NCBI RefSeq assembly: GCF_000829375.1
Contig: NZ_AP014624.1
Coordinates: 5,270,001-5,334,000, forward strand
Source of the DNA: Chryseobacterium sp. StRB126
GTDB lineage: Bacteria; Bacteroidota; Bacteroidia; Flavobacteriales; Weeksellaceae
DNA: 64,000 nt
Direction: 5' to 3'
Shown: in pieces, positions 10,188-18,570 of the stretch
Layout: each line of letters opens with the position of its first letter
Numbering within the stretch: the first letter of the stretch is position 1
The notes under the pieces: model-generated
The model's database searches: none
Told to the model about the DNA's origin: nothing
Seen by the model: the letters and a program-made list of their open reading frames with translations, nothing else
Program-made: the position numbers and the translations under genes

Positions 10188-10785
10188 ACGTATAGAATTA
10201 AAAGTGTTTTTAGTGAATATGATGAATGCATCATCCAAATAATACATTGGTTGTCAAATAGAATTAAAAAATATCCTAATCCCAAGCTTGTCAATTAAAA
10301 GCTAGGATTTACAATTTTCTATCTAGAATATATCATTGGTTAAATCAGATTCTTGTGAGTAGGTTTCAGAGGTAACGAAATGAGAAACCTGTTAATGGGT
10401 AGAAAGTATTTTTTTTCATGTTTATATGTTTTTAGTTTTTCTATTGTGTGTTTTTTCAACTTTAAAAATTTCAGATGAAACTGATCTTTAAAGTCTTAAC
10501 AAAAATAGAAAAAAAATATATTCCCACAATAGAGATATTCTATATTTGAAAAACCTGTGAAATAAATCAAAAACAGGTGATTTAGGATATCATAAAGCTT
10601 ATTTGTTATAAATAATATATAAAAAATGCTGTTCTACTTGAATAAAGTAAAGAACGTTCCCTATTTTTTAGATTTTCCTTCTCCGAATTTGAGTCAACGA
10701 TAAAAAGTTATTATTGATAATTTTTAAAGAGTATTCTAATATTCTTGTGATATTAGATTGAGGCAATTTCTTTAAAAATTTTCAA
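10188..10785 (-). promoter_or_regulatory. Upstream region and long leader of giant gene 1
   Basis: A 598-bp non-coding stretch. The minus strand has a near-ideal Bacteroidota promoter: TTG (10529-10527), a 19-bp spacer, then TATTTTTG (10507-10500). This predicts a leader of about 300 nt before the ATG at 10187. Upstream of it, ACCTGT and ACAGGT (10553-10578) form a weak inverted repeat. The region is alignable with, but clearly diverged from, the upstream region of giant gene 2. Confidence 0.55.
10500..10529 (-). promoter_or_regulatory. Promoter of giant gene 1
   Basis: TTG, 19 bp, TATTTTTG on the minus strand: both elements and the spacing match the Bacteroidota primary-sigma consensus. The equivalent site upstream of giant gene 2 has lost the TTG and has a lengthened T run. 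Confidence 0.6.
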
Positions 10786-10839
10786 AAAAGCTTTAAGGGC
10801 AGCCCCATGTCAATTCCCAGTTCATATAATAGAATACAT
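10785..10839 (-). pseudogene. Gutted relic of a fourth DWLINYxDGG membrane-protein gene
   Basis: On the minus strand an ATG (10839) starts MYSII and then meets a stop. In the shifted frame the same bases read YELGIDMGLPLKLF followed by a stop. This matches the C-terminus YELGLDVGLPLKLLLKFF of the gene at 16239-17393. The first codons match MNSI of the gene at 3984-5135, and the sequence upstream of the ATG also matches that gene (AAAACACAAA before ATG). Only the first and last codons of a gene of about 1150 bp therefore remain, joined by one internal deletion. Confidence 0.7.
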
Positions 10840-11027
10840 TTTGTGTTTTAATACTGTTACTTTGGAACGATGCACAAGTAATTAATTCCACAAAATGAAT
10901 TATTCATAAGACTATAATTATGAGCAATAACAAGGGTATCAAAAGGGTTCTCTTCAAAAGGTTTACAAAACTGATTTATGAACATTTGGATAAGATGAGA
11001 ACAAATATTAAATATTTTAAATTCTAT

Positions 11028-11058
11028 AAAAAAAACCGTCTCAAAAACTGAGACGGTT
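11028..11058 (-). terminator. Rho-independent terminator of giant gene 2
   Basis: Same hairpin as after giant gene 1 (arms ACCGTCTCA and TGAGACGGT) with a slightly longer T run on the minus strand, placed right after the stop codon at 11081. Confidence 0.9.
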
Positions 11059-11080
11059 TCAAATTTCACATTAATTCATA

Positions 11081-14000
11081 TTATTCTTTGATAATCTTTA
11101 CTATGGTTTCAGAATTGTTGATTCTTACTAAATAGGCTCCGGATAATAAAGAAGAAAGATCAGTCTGTTCATTTTCAAACTTACCTGATTTTATCATCTG
11201 GCCAGACATATTATAAATCTGGTAATAATACTCTTTAACCCTTTCATTCCCTTTGATGTATAATATACTTTTCACAGGGTTAGGGAATAACTCAAATTTA
11301 TTTTGGGTTATTTTATCCTCAATTACAGACTTTGCTAAAACATTCGTTGCTCTAGCCGCAGACAATGAGGTAATCTGCAGTTTAGGAATTGGGCCTAACT
11401 CATTTCCGTTTTCATCATATTGTACTTTAACACAACGGCAGTTTTGAGCAAAATATGGATCAGCATTACTACTGAATGAAATTAAGTAATTTCCGATATA
11501 CTGTATCTCCGTTCTTAATGCTCTTCCTGTATAATTAGAACCTAAAGCTCCTAACCAAAAACCTCCATACACGTAATCAATAGCATTGAAATCCGGAGAA
11601 GCAGGACTTGCTTCTATGGTATTTCGCCCCCCCCTTACTCCCAAATTGGCAAAGCTTCCTATATTATAAGCTACATCACCAAAAGAATATGCAATAGCAG
11701 CGGAACTATAGGGACTTCTGTTGATTCTTGTTCCTCCATAATTATTAGGAATGCTGATTCCTCCAGTAGGTTTATAAAAAGGACTCGTCCCTACATTGGT
11801 ATTGGATACTCCTGTTGGATCGGGAATTCTCCATCCTTCAGGACAAGGATCGAAAGGAGACTTTTTACCGCCTCTTCCCCATCTTTCCGGAGCCAGGTTA
11901 GGTTCATTTGCCAACCAGTCTGCTCCATTGGTATGATTAGTATCCGCTGATTTCGTGGTCATGTTAGGAACCATAAAGATCATTGGATTTTTCACGGAAT
12001 AGGATAACACCTTGCTGATTTTATCCGCTACTTTATCTGTAGCCAATACATTCGCCTGTACAGAATAATCAGGATACTTTTTAAGATAGGAATCCGAATA
12101 ATAAGTTGCAGCAGCAAGTGTTGTATACGTAACACTTCCATTGGCCTGTACCGTTCCTAAATAAACAGGAATAGAGTTTCTGTTAGCATTTACAAAAACA
12201 GGCAGCGGGTCTTTTCTACCCCATTGGAAGTGTAAGCCTCCGGTAGAAGTCGTTTTATTAGTTTCTGCAATAGCCTGGTTAGCCCCAAGATCTCTATCCA
12301 TTATTCCTGTTTTGATAACTTCACCAGGCTTGATGTAATTGATATAGTTAACAGCGGCCTGGTTAGGTAATTCAGTAACATAGCTAACTGAACTGATAGG
12401 CGTATTGGTTACCCAAATATGCCAGCTCCAGTAAATAGGATTGGTGATGCTTCCATTATGCAGCGTAACCACAGCATTCCCTGATTGGTTCGGAGCAATC
12501 TTAACATTAATATTGGTGTTAGAAATATCAGCCAACGAAGTGGGAGCAGCATTAGAAAGTGCAATATTACTGATTAAGCCAGTAGCAGTAGACCACAGTA
12601 CATTAACTTTCAGATTATTGAAATTCGATGGATTCAGAATATCAGGATTGTTAAGCAGCTTGCTTTGAGCAGAGAATGCTTTACTGATTGGGATCTGAAT
12701 AGTAGATTCTACTGTATTCTTCACAACAGTATACGAGTTAGGATTGTTTAATCCTTCAGCATATTCTACCACATTATTAAAGTATTCGGTAGGGAAATTA
12801 TAATTATTAACTTCATACAAAGGATCTTTAATACATCTGCATCCATGAGCTGCGGAAGTTACTCCCCCAGTTATAGGATAATATTGATATCTTCCTGTGA
12901 TGGAAGGTAAAGAAGGATCAGGGACATCCGGCTGGTCTCTGTCCGGAATCATATGGAAACTTCTGGCTGAAACGGAAGATGTTGCATCGAAAAACCTAGT
13001 CATTGTTGCAGTCCATAAATACGTTTCATGCTGATCTGTATACTGTCCTTCATGGTAATTCCTTACAAGCATACCTGTACCTGGGAATATTCCCATGTTA
13101 TTCCCTCCTACATTGCTTAGATCTACTCCCACATTGTTGTAAATTTTAAAACCTTTCATATAAGCAGGAGCACTGTTATCATTTGGTTTAATGATATGAT
13201 ACTTATTGGCTTCAAAAGCATTGATGGATATATTATTCTTAACACCAAACGGACTAAAGTCCACTCTTACATTATCAATATAGCTTGTATCTCCTAAATT
13301 GGCAACCAATACAGAAGGTATTCTCCATCCGTTAGGACATGGATCAAAAGGAGATTTATCTCTATATGGATTGGCACTATTGTCATTACTCAAATCTCCA
13401 TTTGTAATAAAGCCTTTTGAATTATCAGACCACAAGTTTAATTCGCTTAATCTATTGGCAGGTAACGTTATTGAATTACCAAACCAGTTCACCTGAAGAT
13501 TGGCATTGTTATTATAAAGCGCCTGTCCCGAATTATCATCCTTATTTACATAAATTAAGCTTAGCGGATTTTTAATAGATAAACGGAGGTTATTGGGAAC
13601 TGTTGCATTGGATAATGTTACCGTTTTAATTAAATTATCGATCTTCTGTGAACCATTCGCCATATTTCTGGACTGTCTGTGTCTTATCCTTCCAACAGAT
13701 CCTGAAGCTTCATAAAAGTCATTTCCTTTGTATACCAATGGAGGAATCGGATCTTTTCTTCCCCATTGGTACAGCAGACCTCCGTTTTTGTTAAATTCAG
13801 TTCCAGTGATCGTATTGCTTAAAGCTCCAAGATTTCTGTCCATCCATCCCCAGTCTGAATCAGGGATTAATTCTACAGTTCCGTCAGTCCTTTGTCTTTT
13901 CACCCTATCAAAACTCTTATATGTTGAACCGTTTGTAGGGTCGTCAGTAACCCATACGTGCCACGACCAGAAGACCTCTCCGTTTACTTTGTAAGCGATT

Positions 14001-15661
14001 ACAGCATTTCCTTCTTTCGTTTTGTTGATCGGAACTTTTATCTTTGCCTCTTCTCCCGAGCCTATAATTTCCAAACTGTAATTTTCTCCGGATTTTATTA
14101 ATCCATGGATATCTTCCCAATATACATCTGCAGTTACAGCACCGGCCGGGATAGGATTTCCGCCCATAAGAGGATTGGAGTTCCACATTGTATATGCCTT
14201 TTTTACAGGAATATAAAGACCATCTACTTCAGCATTGGTTTTCTTATCCTTACCCGTGAAGATATAACTGTTTGGAGCTTTGGACCAGTCTCCATAGTCA
14301 GATACAGCTCCGGAGTTAATCGTAAAGCAGGCAACAGGGCATTCCTCAGTAACCGGGTTGGTAAAAATTCCTACATACTTTATAAACTTATTGATCTCGC
14401 TTTCTATATCCATCAAAGGTCTTGATGGACCGTTCCAGCTATTGATTACTTTTCTGTTTCTGATAGCACCTACACCATACAATGATGCCTGAGAAGTATT
14501 ACTTAATGAAAAATTCTCAGAACCGGGACCTCTCTGCTTGCCATTAAGAGGTGGATACCCAAAATCATTGGTCGTATTGTAGTTGCTTAGCGCAGAAAGA
14601 GCAATATATTGTCCGTTGGCTTTATAAACTCTTAATCCTGTAACCTTACTGATCACAATAACAACAGGCTGCTGATTGGCAAATACATCGCCTAATTTTT
14701 CATTGATATAGTTATAAAGGCTATAATATCTGTTAACAAGAGCATTAGGCTTGGTAAAATCCAGATATCCCCTGCCTAAATCCTCACCTCCATCAGACGC
14801 TAGTAAAAACCAGTTACTGAAGTTGATAAAGAAACTTTCATTGGAAAATTTTCCCGCAAACATATACACCGGATCATGATAAGAGAACTCGAAAGGACTG
14901 GTATTACTGTTCTGATAAATATATTTCTGCGAACTTGCTATTGTAGGAAGGTTATTCGGGTTTGTAATGTTAATTACCGGTGAACTGGTATTGGAATTAT
15001 CTAATGCGGCATTCCCCTGGAAAGACAAAACAATATCATCCAGTTTTCTTACCAGATGCTGGGAAGTCACCCTGTCTTTAACCCCTGAAACGGTTCCATT
15101 CGGATTATACACTACAGTTCCATTCTTTTTAGGGGTAAACAGAAGGGTGTACTGGTTTTCATCCAGATCACAGTTCCCATAAGTATAATCCGATTGCTTG
15201 TAGTGGTTTACCGTTTTATTCCATGTAACTGATGTCCAATTTGTCACCGTTTCATTTGAGCTTAATTCAATTTTAACGGAATGTGCACTCAAAACTGATG
15301 ACGGCAGCTCGAAATTGGCGGTAAGTTCTTCATCATAGTCATAATTCCCTGCAAAAGTTTTACACCATAAAGATACCCAGTTGTTTTGGGCATCTTTGTA
15401 CTTGATGGTAACCTTTACATCTCCTGCGGTAGTGGGTTTTTGAAAGTTTCCTTTCATAACTACCAATCCCTTCTCATTCACATTTTGTGAAATGATGATA
15501 AGAGGATCCAGATCATAGACACTTGGAGGTAAATTTGCCCCATATTTGAATCCAATACTGGTGTCAATAGGCTTGGGAACGGATGGCGTCCTAGCCCAGG
15601 CATGAGATACTGCAATACAAATTATTGCAGCAAAAATCTTTAAGATGAACCTATTTTTCAT
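11081..15661 (-). CDS. Giant secreted T9SS protein with two FISUMP-like modules (copy 2)
   Basis: A second copy of the 1526-residue surface protein, exactly the same length as copy 1 and displaced by 5474 bp with no insertions or deletions. The start is the ATG at 15661, giving the signal peptide MKNRFILKIFAAIICIAVSH. Domain order matches copy 1: N-terminal region, two WSWHxWVT/QWGRKDP/GWRIP/CRC modules, and a T9SS type A sorting domain. By my manual count about 60 residues differ after residue 46. Most are grouped in short blocks, chiefly between the conserved DPCPxGWRIP and CRC motifs, plus one block near FLLASDGGEDLG. The first 46 residues are much less alike. Its promoter region looks weaker than that of copy 1. 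Confidence 0.85.
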   Translation of the reverse strand: MKNRFILKIFAAIICIAVSHAWARTPSVPKPIDTSIGFKYGANLPPSVYDLDPLIIISQNVNEKGLVVMKGNFQKPTTAGDVKVTIKYKDAQNNWVSLWCKTFAGNYDYDEELTANFELPSSVLSAHSVKIELSSNETVTNWTSVTWNKTVNHYKQSDYTYGNCDLDENQYTLLFTPKKNGTVVYNPNGTVSGVKDRVTSQHLVRKLDDIVLSFQGNAALDNSNTSSPVINITNPNNLPTIASSQKYIYQNSNTSPFEFSYHDPVYMFAGKFSNESFFINFSNWFLLASDGGEDLGRGYLDFTKPNALVNRYYSLYNYINEKLGDVFANQQPVVIVISKVTGLRVYKANGQYIALSALSNYNTTNDFGYPPLNGKQRGPGSENFSLSNTSQASLYGVGAIRNRKVINSWNGPSRPLMDIESEINKFIKYVGIFTNPVTEECPVACFTINSGAVSDYGDWSKAPNSYIFTGKDKKTNAEVDGLYIPVKKAYTMWNSNPLMGGNPIPAGAVTADVYWEDIHGLIKSGENYSLEIIGSGEEAKIKVPINKTKEGNAVIAYKVNGEVFWSWHVWVTDDPTNGSTYKSFDRVKRQRTDGTVELIPDSDWGWMDRNLGALSNTITGTEFNKNGGLLYQWGRKDPIPPLVYKGNDFYEASGSVGRIRHRQSRNMANGSQKIDNLIKTVTLSNATVPNNLRLSIKNPLSLIYVNKDDNSGQALYNNNANLQVNWFGNSITLPANRLSELNLWSDNSKGFITNGDLSNDNSANPYRDKSPFDPCPNGWRIPSVLVANLGDTSYIDNVRVDFSPFGVKNNISINAFEANKYHIIKPNDNSAPAYMKGFKIYNNVGVDLSNVGGNNMGIFPGTGMLVRNYHEGQYTDQHETYLWTATMTRFFDATSSVSARSFHMIPDRDQPDVPDPSLPSITGRYQYYPITGGVTSAAHGCRCIKDPLYEVNNYNFPTEYFNNVVEYAEGLNNPNSYTVVKNTVESTIQIPISKAFSAQSKLLNNPDILNPSNFNNLKVNVLWSTATGLISNIALSNAAPTSLADISNTNINVKIAPNQSGNAVVTLHNGSITNPIYWSWHIWVTNTPISSVSYVTELPNQAAVNYINYIKPGEVIKTGIMDRDLGANQAIAETNKTTSTGGLHFQWGRKDPLPVFVNANRNSIPVYLGTVQANGSVTYTTLAAATYYSDSYLKKYPDYSVQANVLATDKVADKISKVLSYSVKNPMIFMVPNMTTKSADTNHTNGADWLANEPNLAPERWGRGGKKSPFDPCPEGWRIPDPTGVSNTNVGTSPFYKPTGGISIPNNYGGTRINRSPYSSAAIAYSFGDVAYNIGSFANLGVRGGRNTIEASPASPDFNAIDYVYGGFWLGALGSNYTGRALRTEIQYIGNYLISFSSNADPYFAQNCRCVKVQYDENGNELGPIPKLQITSLSAARATNVLAKSVIEDKITQNKFELFPNPVKSILYIKGNERVKEYYYQIYNMSGQMIKSGKFENEQTDLSSLLSGAYLVRINNSETIVKIIKE

Positions 15662-16238
15662 ACCAAAAGAATTAAAAAGTGTTTTAGAAGGTAAGATGAA
15701 TGTATCATCCAAATAATATTTTGAAAATCAGATAGAATTCAAAACACTATCACAACCCTAACTTTGTCGACAAGTCAGGATCGTAAATTTATTACCTGGA
15801 AAATAGGGTATGTTAAATCAGATTCTTATGAATAATTTTAAGAGGCTGCGAACAGAGTAATCTGTAAATAGGCAGAACGTAATTTTTTATGATTACGTGT
15901 TTTTAGTTTTCTGGCTATGTGTTTTAGAAATCCTTAAAAATTCCAGATATAGCTTATCTTTAAATTTTTAACGAAGTTACCAAAAAAAATAAAAAAAAAT
16001 CTCATAATAGAGAAATTCTATTTTTGAATAAAAATAGATCATAAATGAAATATAAACAATTTACACCATCATAAACATCATTTGCAGTGAAAATATTTAA
16101 AAAATACCACCAGTAAAATTGAAAAAATAAATAAACCACATCGCTGTTTTTTACATTTTTCCTGTTTTAGATTAATTATAATAAGCTAATTTAAAATGTA
16201 TTTTAATAGTCTTATGGGGTTAAATCCAATTGTTTTTT
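15662..16238 (-). promoter_or_regulatory. Upstream region of giant gene 2, no gene
   Basis: A 577-bp AT-rich gap. Its first 350 bp align loosely with the upstream region of giant gene 1 (shared AAATCAGATTCTTATGA-like and TTTTTAGTTTT tracts) but with many changes. At the place of the copy 1 promoter, the -33 TTG has become ATG-like (CTCATAATAG on the plus strand) and the -7 box is stretched by two T. The rest shows nothing I can name. Confidence 0.35.
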
Positions 16239-17393
16239 CTAAAAAAATTTCAACAAAAGTTTTAGAGGCAATCCCACATCAAGGCCCAACTCATATGATG
16301 GAACACGATAAACAAAGTCAGCAATAAGAACAAGTGAAACAAAAATTATATTTTTATTATTCACCAAAGATCTGTCCATTATTTTTACATCACCTTTCCT
16401 ATCAGGAAGCTGGAAAATTAGGATAATGAAAAAAAGAATAAAGTGATTATACAACCATCTTCCCACATCAATAGCGATTAAAATCAGAGGAATTGTCAAT
16501 ATAATCAAAATAGAAAAAGTGATTAATAAAAGTCTCTTATTAGAAAGTTCCTGTTTCTTAATGATGAAAATATAATAGAGTATGAAGAATAACTCTAGTG
16601 TGAAACTCACCACATAAAGACTGACTGTATTGAAATGCTCTCTATAATACTGAATCTTAATCAGTTCATTTTCTTTCCATTGAAAAATGTTTGAATCCTG
16701 TAGGTTAATACCACATTCCTTAACAAGCTGAAGTGTATAGCCATAATCCGGGTTCATATTTCCCATAAAAAAAATGAATACCGCCGGAATAAAAAAAGCC
16801 AATACTATTTTAAGACTCTTTTGAATGTCTAATTTCCTGCTATGAAGGAACAGAATAAATAAAAAATAAGGAGCATAAAAAATAAAACTCTCATGAATAA
16901 AAACGGACAAAGAGAAAGAAATCAATAGAATAATTTCTCTAAATCCAGAATATTTATTCTTTATTAAAAAGTAAGTAAATATGGAGAAAAGCAACCATAA
17001 AATCCCATCTTTTCTAGAGCCAATTGCCGCATCGGAAAGAAAACCCCACAAACAAAATGGGGTAAGAAATAAGAAAACGTCTATAATATTGGTTTGCTTT
17101 ACCTTAAATAGTAATGACAAAAGATAAAAAAACAAGATATAAACGATTGCCTGAGCTGCAAAAACAGAATACTGTAATTTTATGGAGAATGAATCATAAA
17201 AGAAAACAAAAACAGTTCCCAGAAGCCCTCTCCTTTTAAATCCTCCATCCTGATAATTTATCAACCAATCCGCAAAAGCAAACCCATTACATGCATAATA
17301 GGCAAATCCAATTTTAAATAAACAAAGAATAGTAACCGCTATAAGGTACCATCCTAATTTAAATCCTTCCAGTGCTTTTTTTATCGAACTCAT
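16239..17393 (-). CDS. Polytopic membrane protein, DWLINYxDGG family (copy A3)
   Basis: A 384-residue inner-membrane protein of unknown function with about ten hydrophobic segments. It carries DWLINYQDGGFKRRG from residue 42, RKDGILW, FIHES and IDVGRW, and ends YELGLDVGLPLKLLLKFF. It is the closest relative of the copy at 3984-5135 and supplies the template for reading the relic at 10.8 kb. The start is the ATG at 17391-17393, 12 bp after the upstream membrane-protein gene, so the two are probably one transcript. A glycan transfer or polymerisation role is inferred from topology and the nearby EpsG-like gene only. Confidence 0.75.
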   Translation of the reverse strand: MSSIKKALEGFKLGWYLIAVTILCLFKIGFAYYACNGFAFADWLINYQDGGFKRRGLLGTVFVFFYDSFSIKLQYSVFAAQAIVYILFFYLLSLLFKVKQTNIIDVFLFLTPFCLWGFLSDAAIGSRKDGILWLLFSIFTYFLIKNKYSGFREIILLISFSLSVFIHESFIFYAPYFLFILFLHSRKLDIQKSLKIVLAFFIPAVFIFFMGNMNPDYGYTLQLVKECGINLQDSNIFQWKENELIKIQYYREHFNTVSLYVVSFTLELFFILYYIFIIKKQELSNKRLLLITFSILIILTIPLILIAIDVGRWLYNHFILFFIILIFQLPDRKGDVKIMDRSLVNNKNIIFVSLVLIADFVYRVPSYELGLDVGLPLKLLLKFF

Positions 17394-17405
17394 TTATTAT
17401 GAATT

Positions 17406-18398
17406 TCACTGTTTTGGTATTATATTTTTAAACTGATGGGAAGCCACTACAATTCCTGTAAGAATCAATGGTAAAAAAAGTCTTGTTTCCCAGAAAAGGC
17501 CTACCATAGCAATCATTATCAGATAAGGAATGGCAAAGAAAAGATACTTTCTGAGGAGCATTTTTCCTTTATCATTACACAACAGGTAACTGAAATATAA
17601 ACTTATTATTCCAAACAGAAGACCGCTCAGGTTAAAAGGACTGCTGAAATTATCAAGGAAATAAATTCCTTCCACAAAAGAAACATCCTGATGAATCGTT
17701 ATTCTAAGTCCAGCATAAGGAACAATAAAAGCAATCACCAAAAAGATAAGTTCTTTGATAAAAGTAAAATCTTTATTTTTTAATTTTTCAAAATCAATGC
17801 ACATTGCGGCGAAGAAAGAAATATTCAGGCATGAAGTTTCTCTTGCCAGCGTAGAAATAAATACCACCGCGCATAAAAGAATAAAATCTGTAAGCTTCCT
17901 GTGCTCTAGAAATTTCAATGTGAGTAGTGCTCCCCAAAGATAAAAGAAGATGGCAATAGAATCACAGTTGGTGGGAACATACTGTATAATAACCATAAAA
18001 AATATCGCCAGCAGATGGATCATTCTTCTGATCGTAAGAGGCAAGGCACCTAGCTTAAGAAGCGCATGCAGAACAGCTGAAGACAGTATAAAAAAGAAAC
18101 TGTTAATCAGAAAAATACTATGGTAAAATAACGTTCCCTGCTTTAAAAGAAAGTTTTTCAGAAAGGGAATATAATTGTTTACAATGAAAGTCACTATTTC
18201 TGTAACATGTACACTCAGATAATTGGGAATTACCCTGTAAGCATATACAGAAGCAAACATAAAATCAGGAGCCTTTTCCATGGTTTTCAATCTTACATAG
18301 GAAGACTCAAAGCCATAGTAAGCCATCGCAAACAGCAGAAACGGGAGTACTGCTACAAATAGAAATCCGTTTATTTTTTCATCATTTTTTTTCAACAT
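17406..18398 (-). CDS. Polytopic membrane protein of unknown function
   Basis: A 330-residue protein with about nine hydrophobic segments. It has SVYAYRVIPNYLS after the first membrane segment and FISTLARETSCLN in a central one. The arginine-glutamate pair in that position recalls the HE pair of the neighbouring DWLINYxDGG proteins and motifs in GT-C-like membrane proteins, but I do not recognise a named family. It is first in an apparent two-gene operon with the gene at 16239-17393. A promoter-like pair (TTTG, 22 bp, TACTTTTG) lies upstream and diverges from the flexirubin promoter. Confidence 0.7.
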   Translation of the reverse strand: MLKKNDEKINGFLFVAVLPFLLFAMAYYGFESSYVRLKTMEKAPDFMFASVYAYRVIPNYLSVHVTEIVTFIVNNYIPFLKNFLLKQGTLFYHSIFLINSFFFILSSAVLHALLKLGALPLTIRRMIHLLAIFFMVIIQYVPTNCDSIAIFFYLWGALLTLKFLEHRKLTDFILLCAVVFISTLARETSCLNISFFAAMCIDFEKLKNKDFTFIKELIFLVIAFIVPYAGLRITIHQDVSFVEGIYFLDNFSSPFNLSGLLFGIISLYFSYLLCNDKGKMLLRKYLFFAIPYLIMIAMVGLFWETRLFLPLILTGIVVASHQFKNIIPKQ

Positions 18399-18471
18399 AT
18401 CAAAAAACAGATTCTTATTTTTTTAATAATAATTATGGTTTAAAATATATTTCATCAAAAGGGAACTTTTA

Positions 18472-18505
18472 CAAAAGTAGAATATTTTATTGATTTTCAG
18501 ACAAA
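18472..18505 (-). promoter_or_regulatory. Putative promoter for the membrane-protein pair
   Basis: On the minus strand: TTTG (18505-18502), a 22-bp spacer and TACTTTTG (18479-18472). Both boxes fit the Bacteroidota consensus and the spacer is at the long end of the accepted range. Confidence 0.4.
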
Positions 18506-18521
18506 ACTTATCCTGAATTAT

Positions 18522-18551
18522 TTTGATGTAATTCTTAAAAATTTAAATTTG
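18522..18551 (+). promoter_or_regulatory. Promoter of the first flexirubin operon
   Basis: TTTG (18522-18525), an 18-bp spacer and TAAATTTG (18544-18551): a strong match to the Bacteroidota primary promoter. It sits 19 bp before the ATG at 18571, predicting a very short leader. Confidence 0.65.
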
Positions 18552-18570
18552 CAGACTTGATTCAAACGTA

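Noticed and set aside
10857..11069. Minus-strand reading frame of 70 codons
   Set aside because: It begins beyond the terminator hairpin of giant gene 2 and ends in the upstream part of the relic gene; no protein-like composition.
5607..15661. Diversity-generating retroelement acting on the giant genes
   Set aside because: Variable blocks exist, but there is no reverse transcriptase, no template repeat in the window, and changes are not restricted to adenines.
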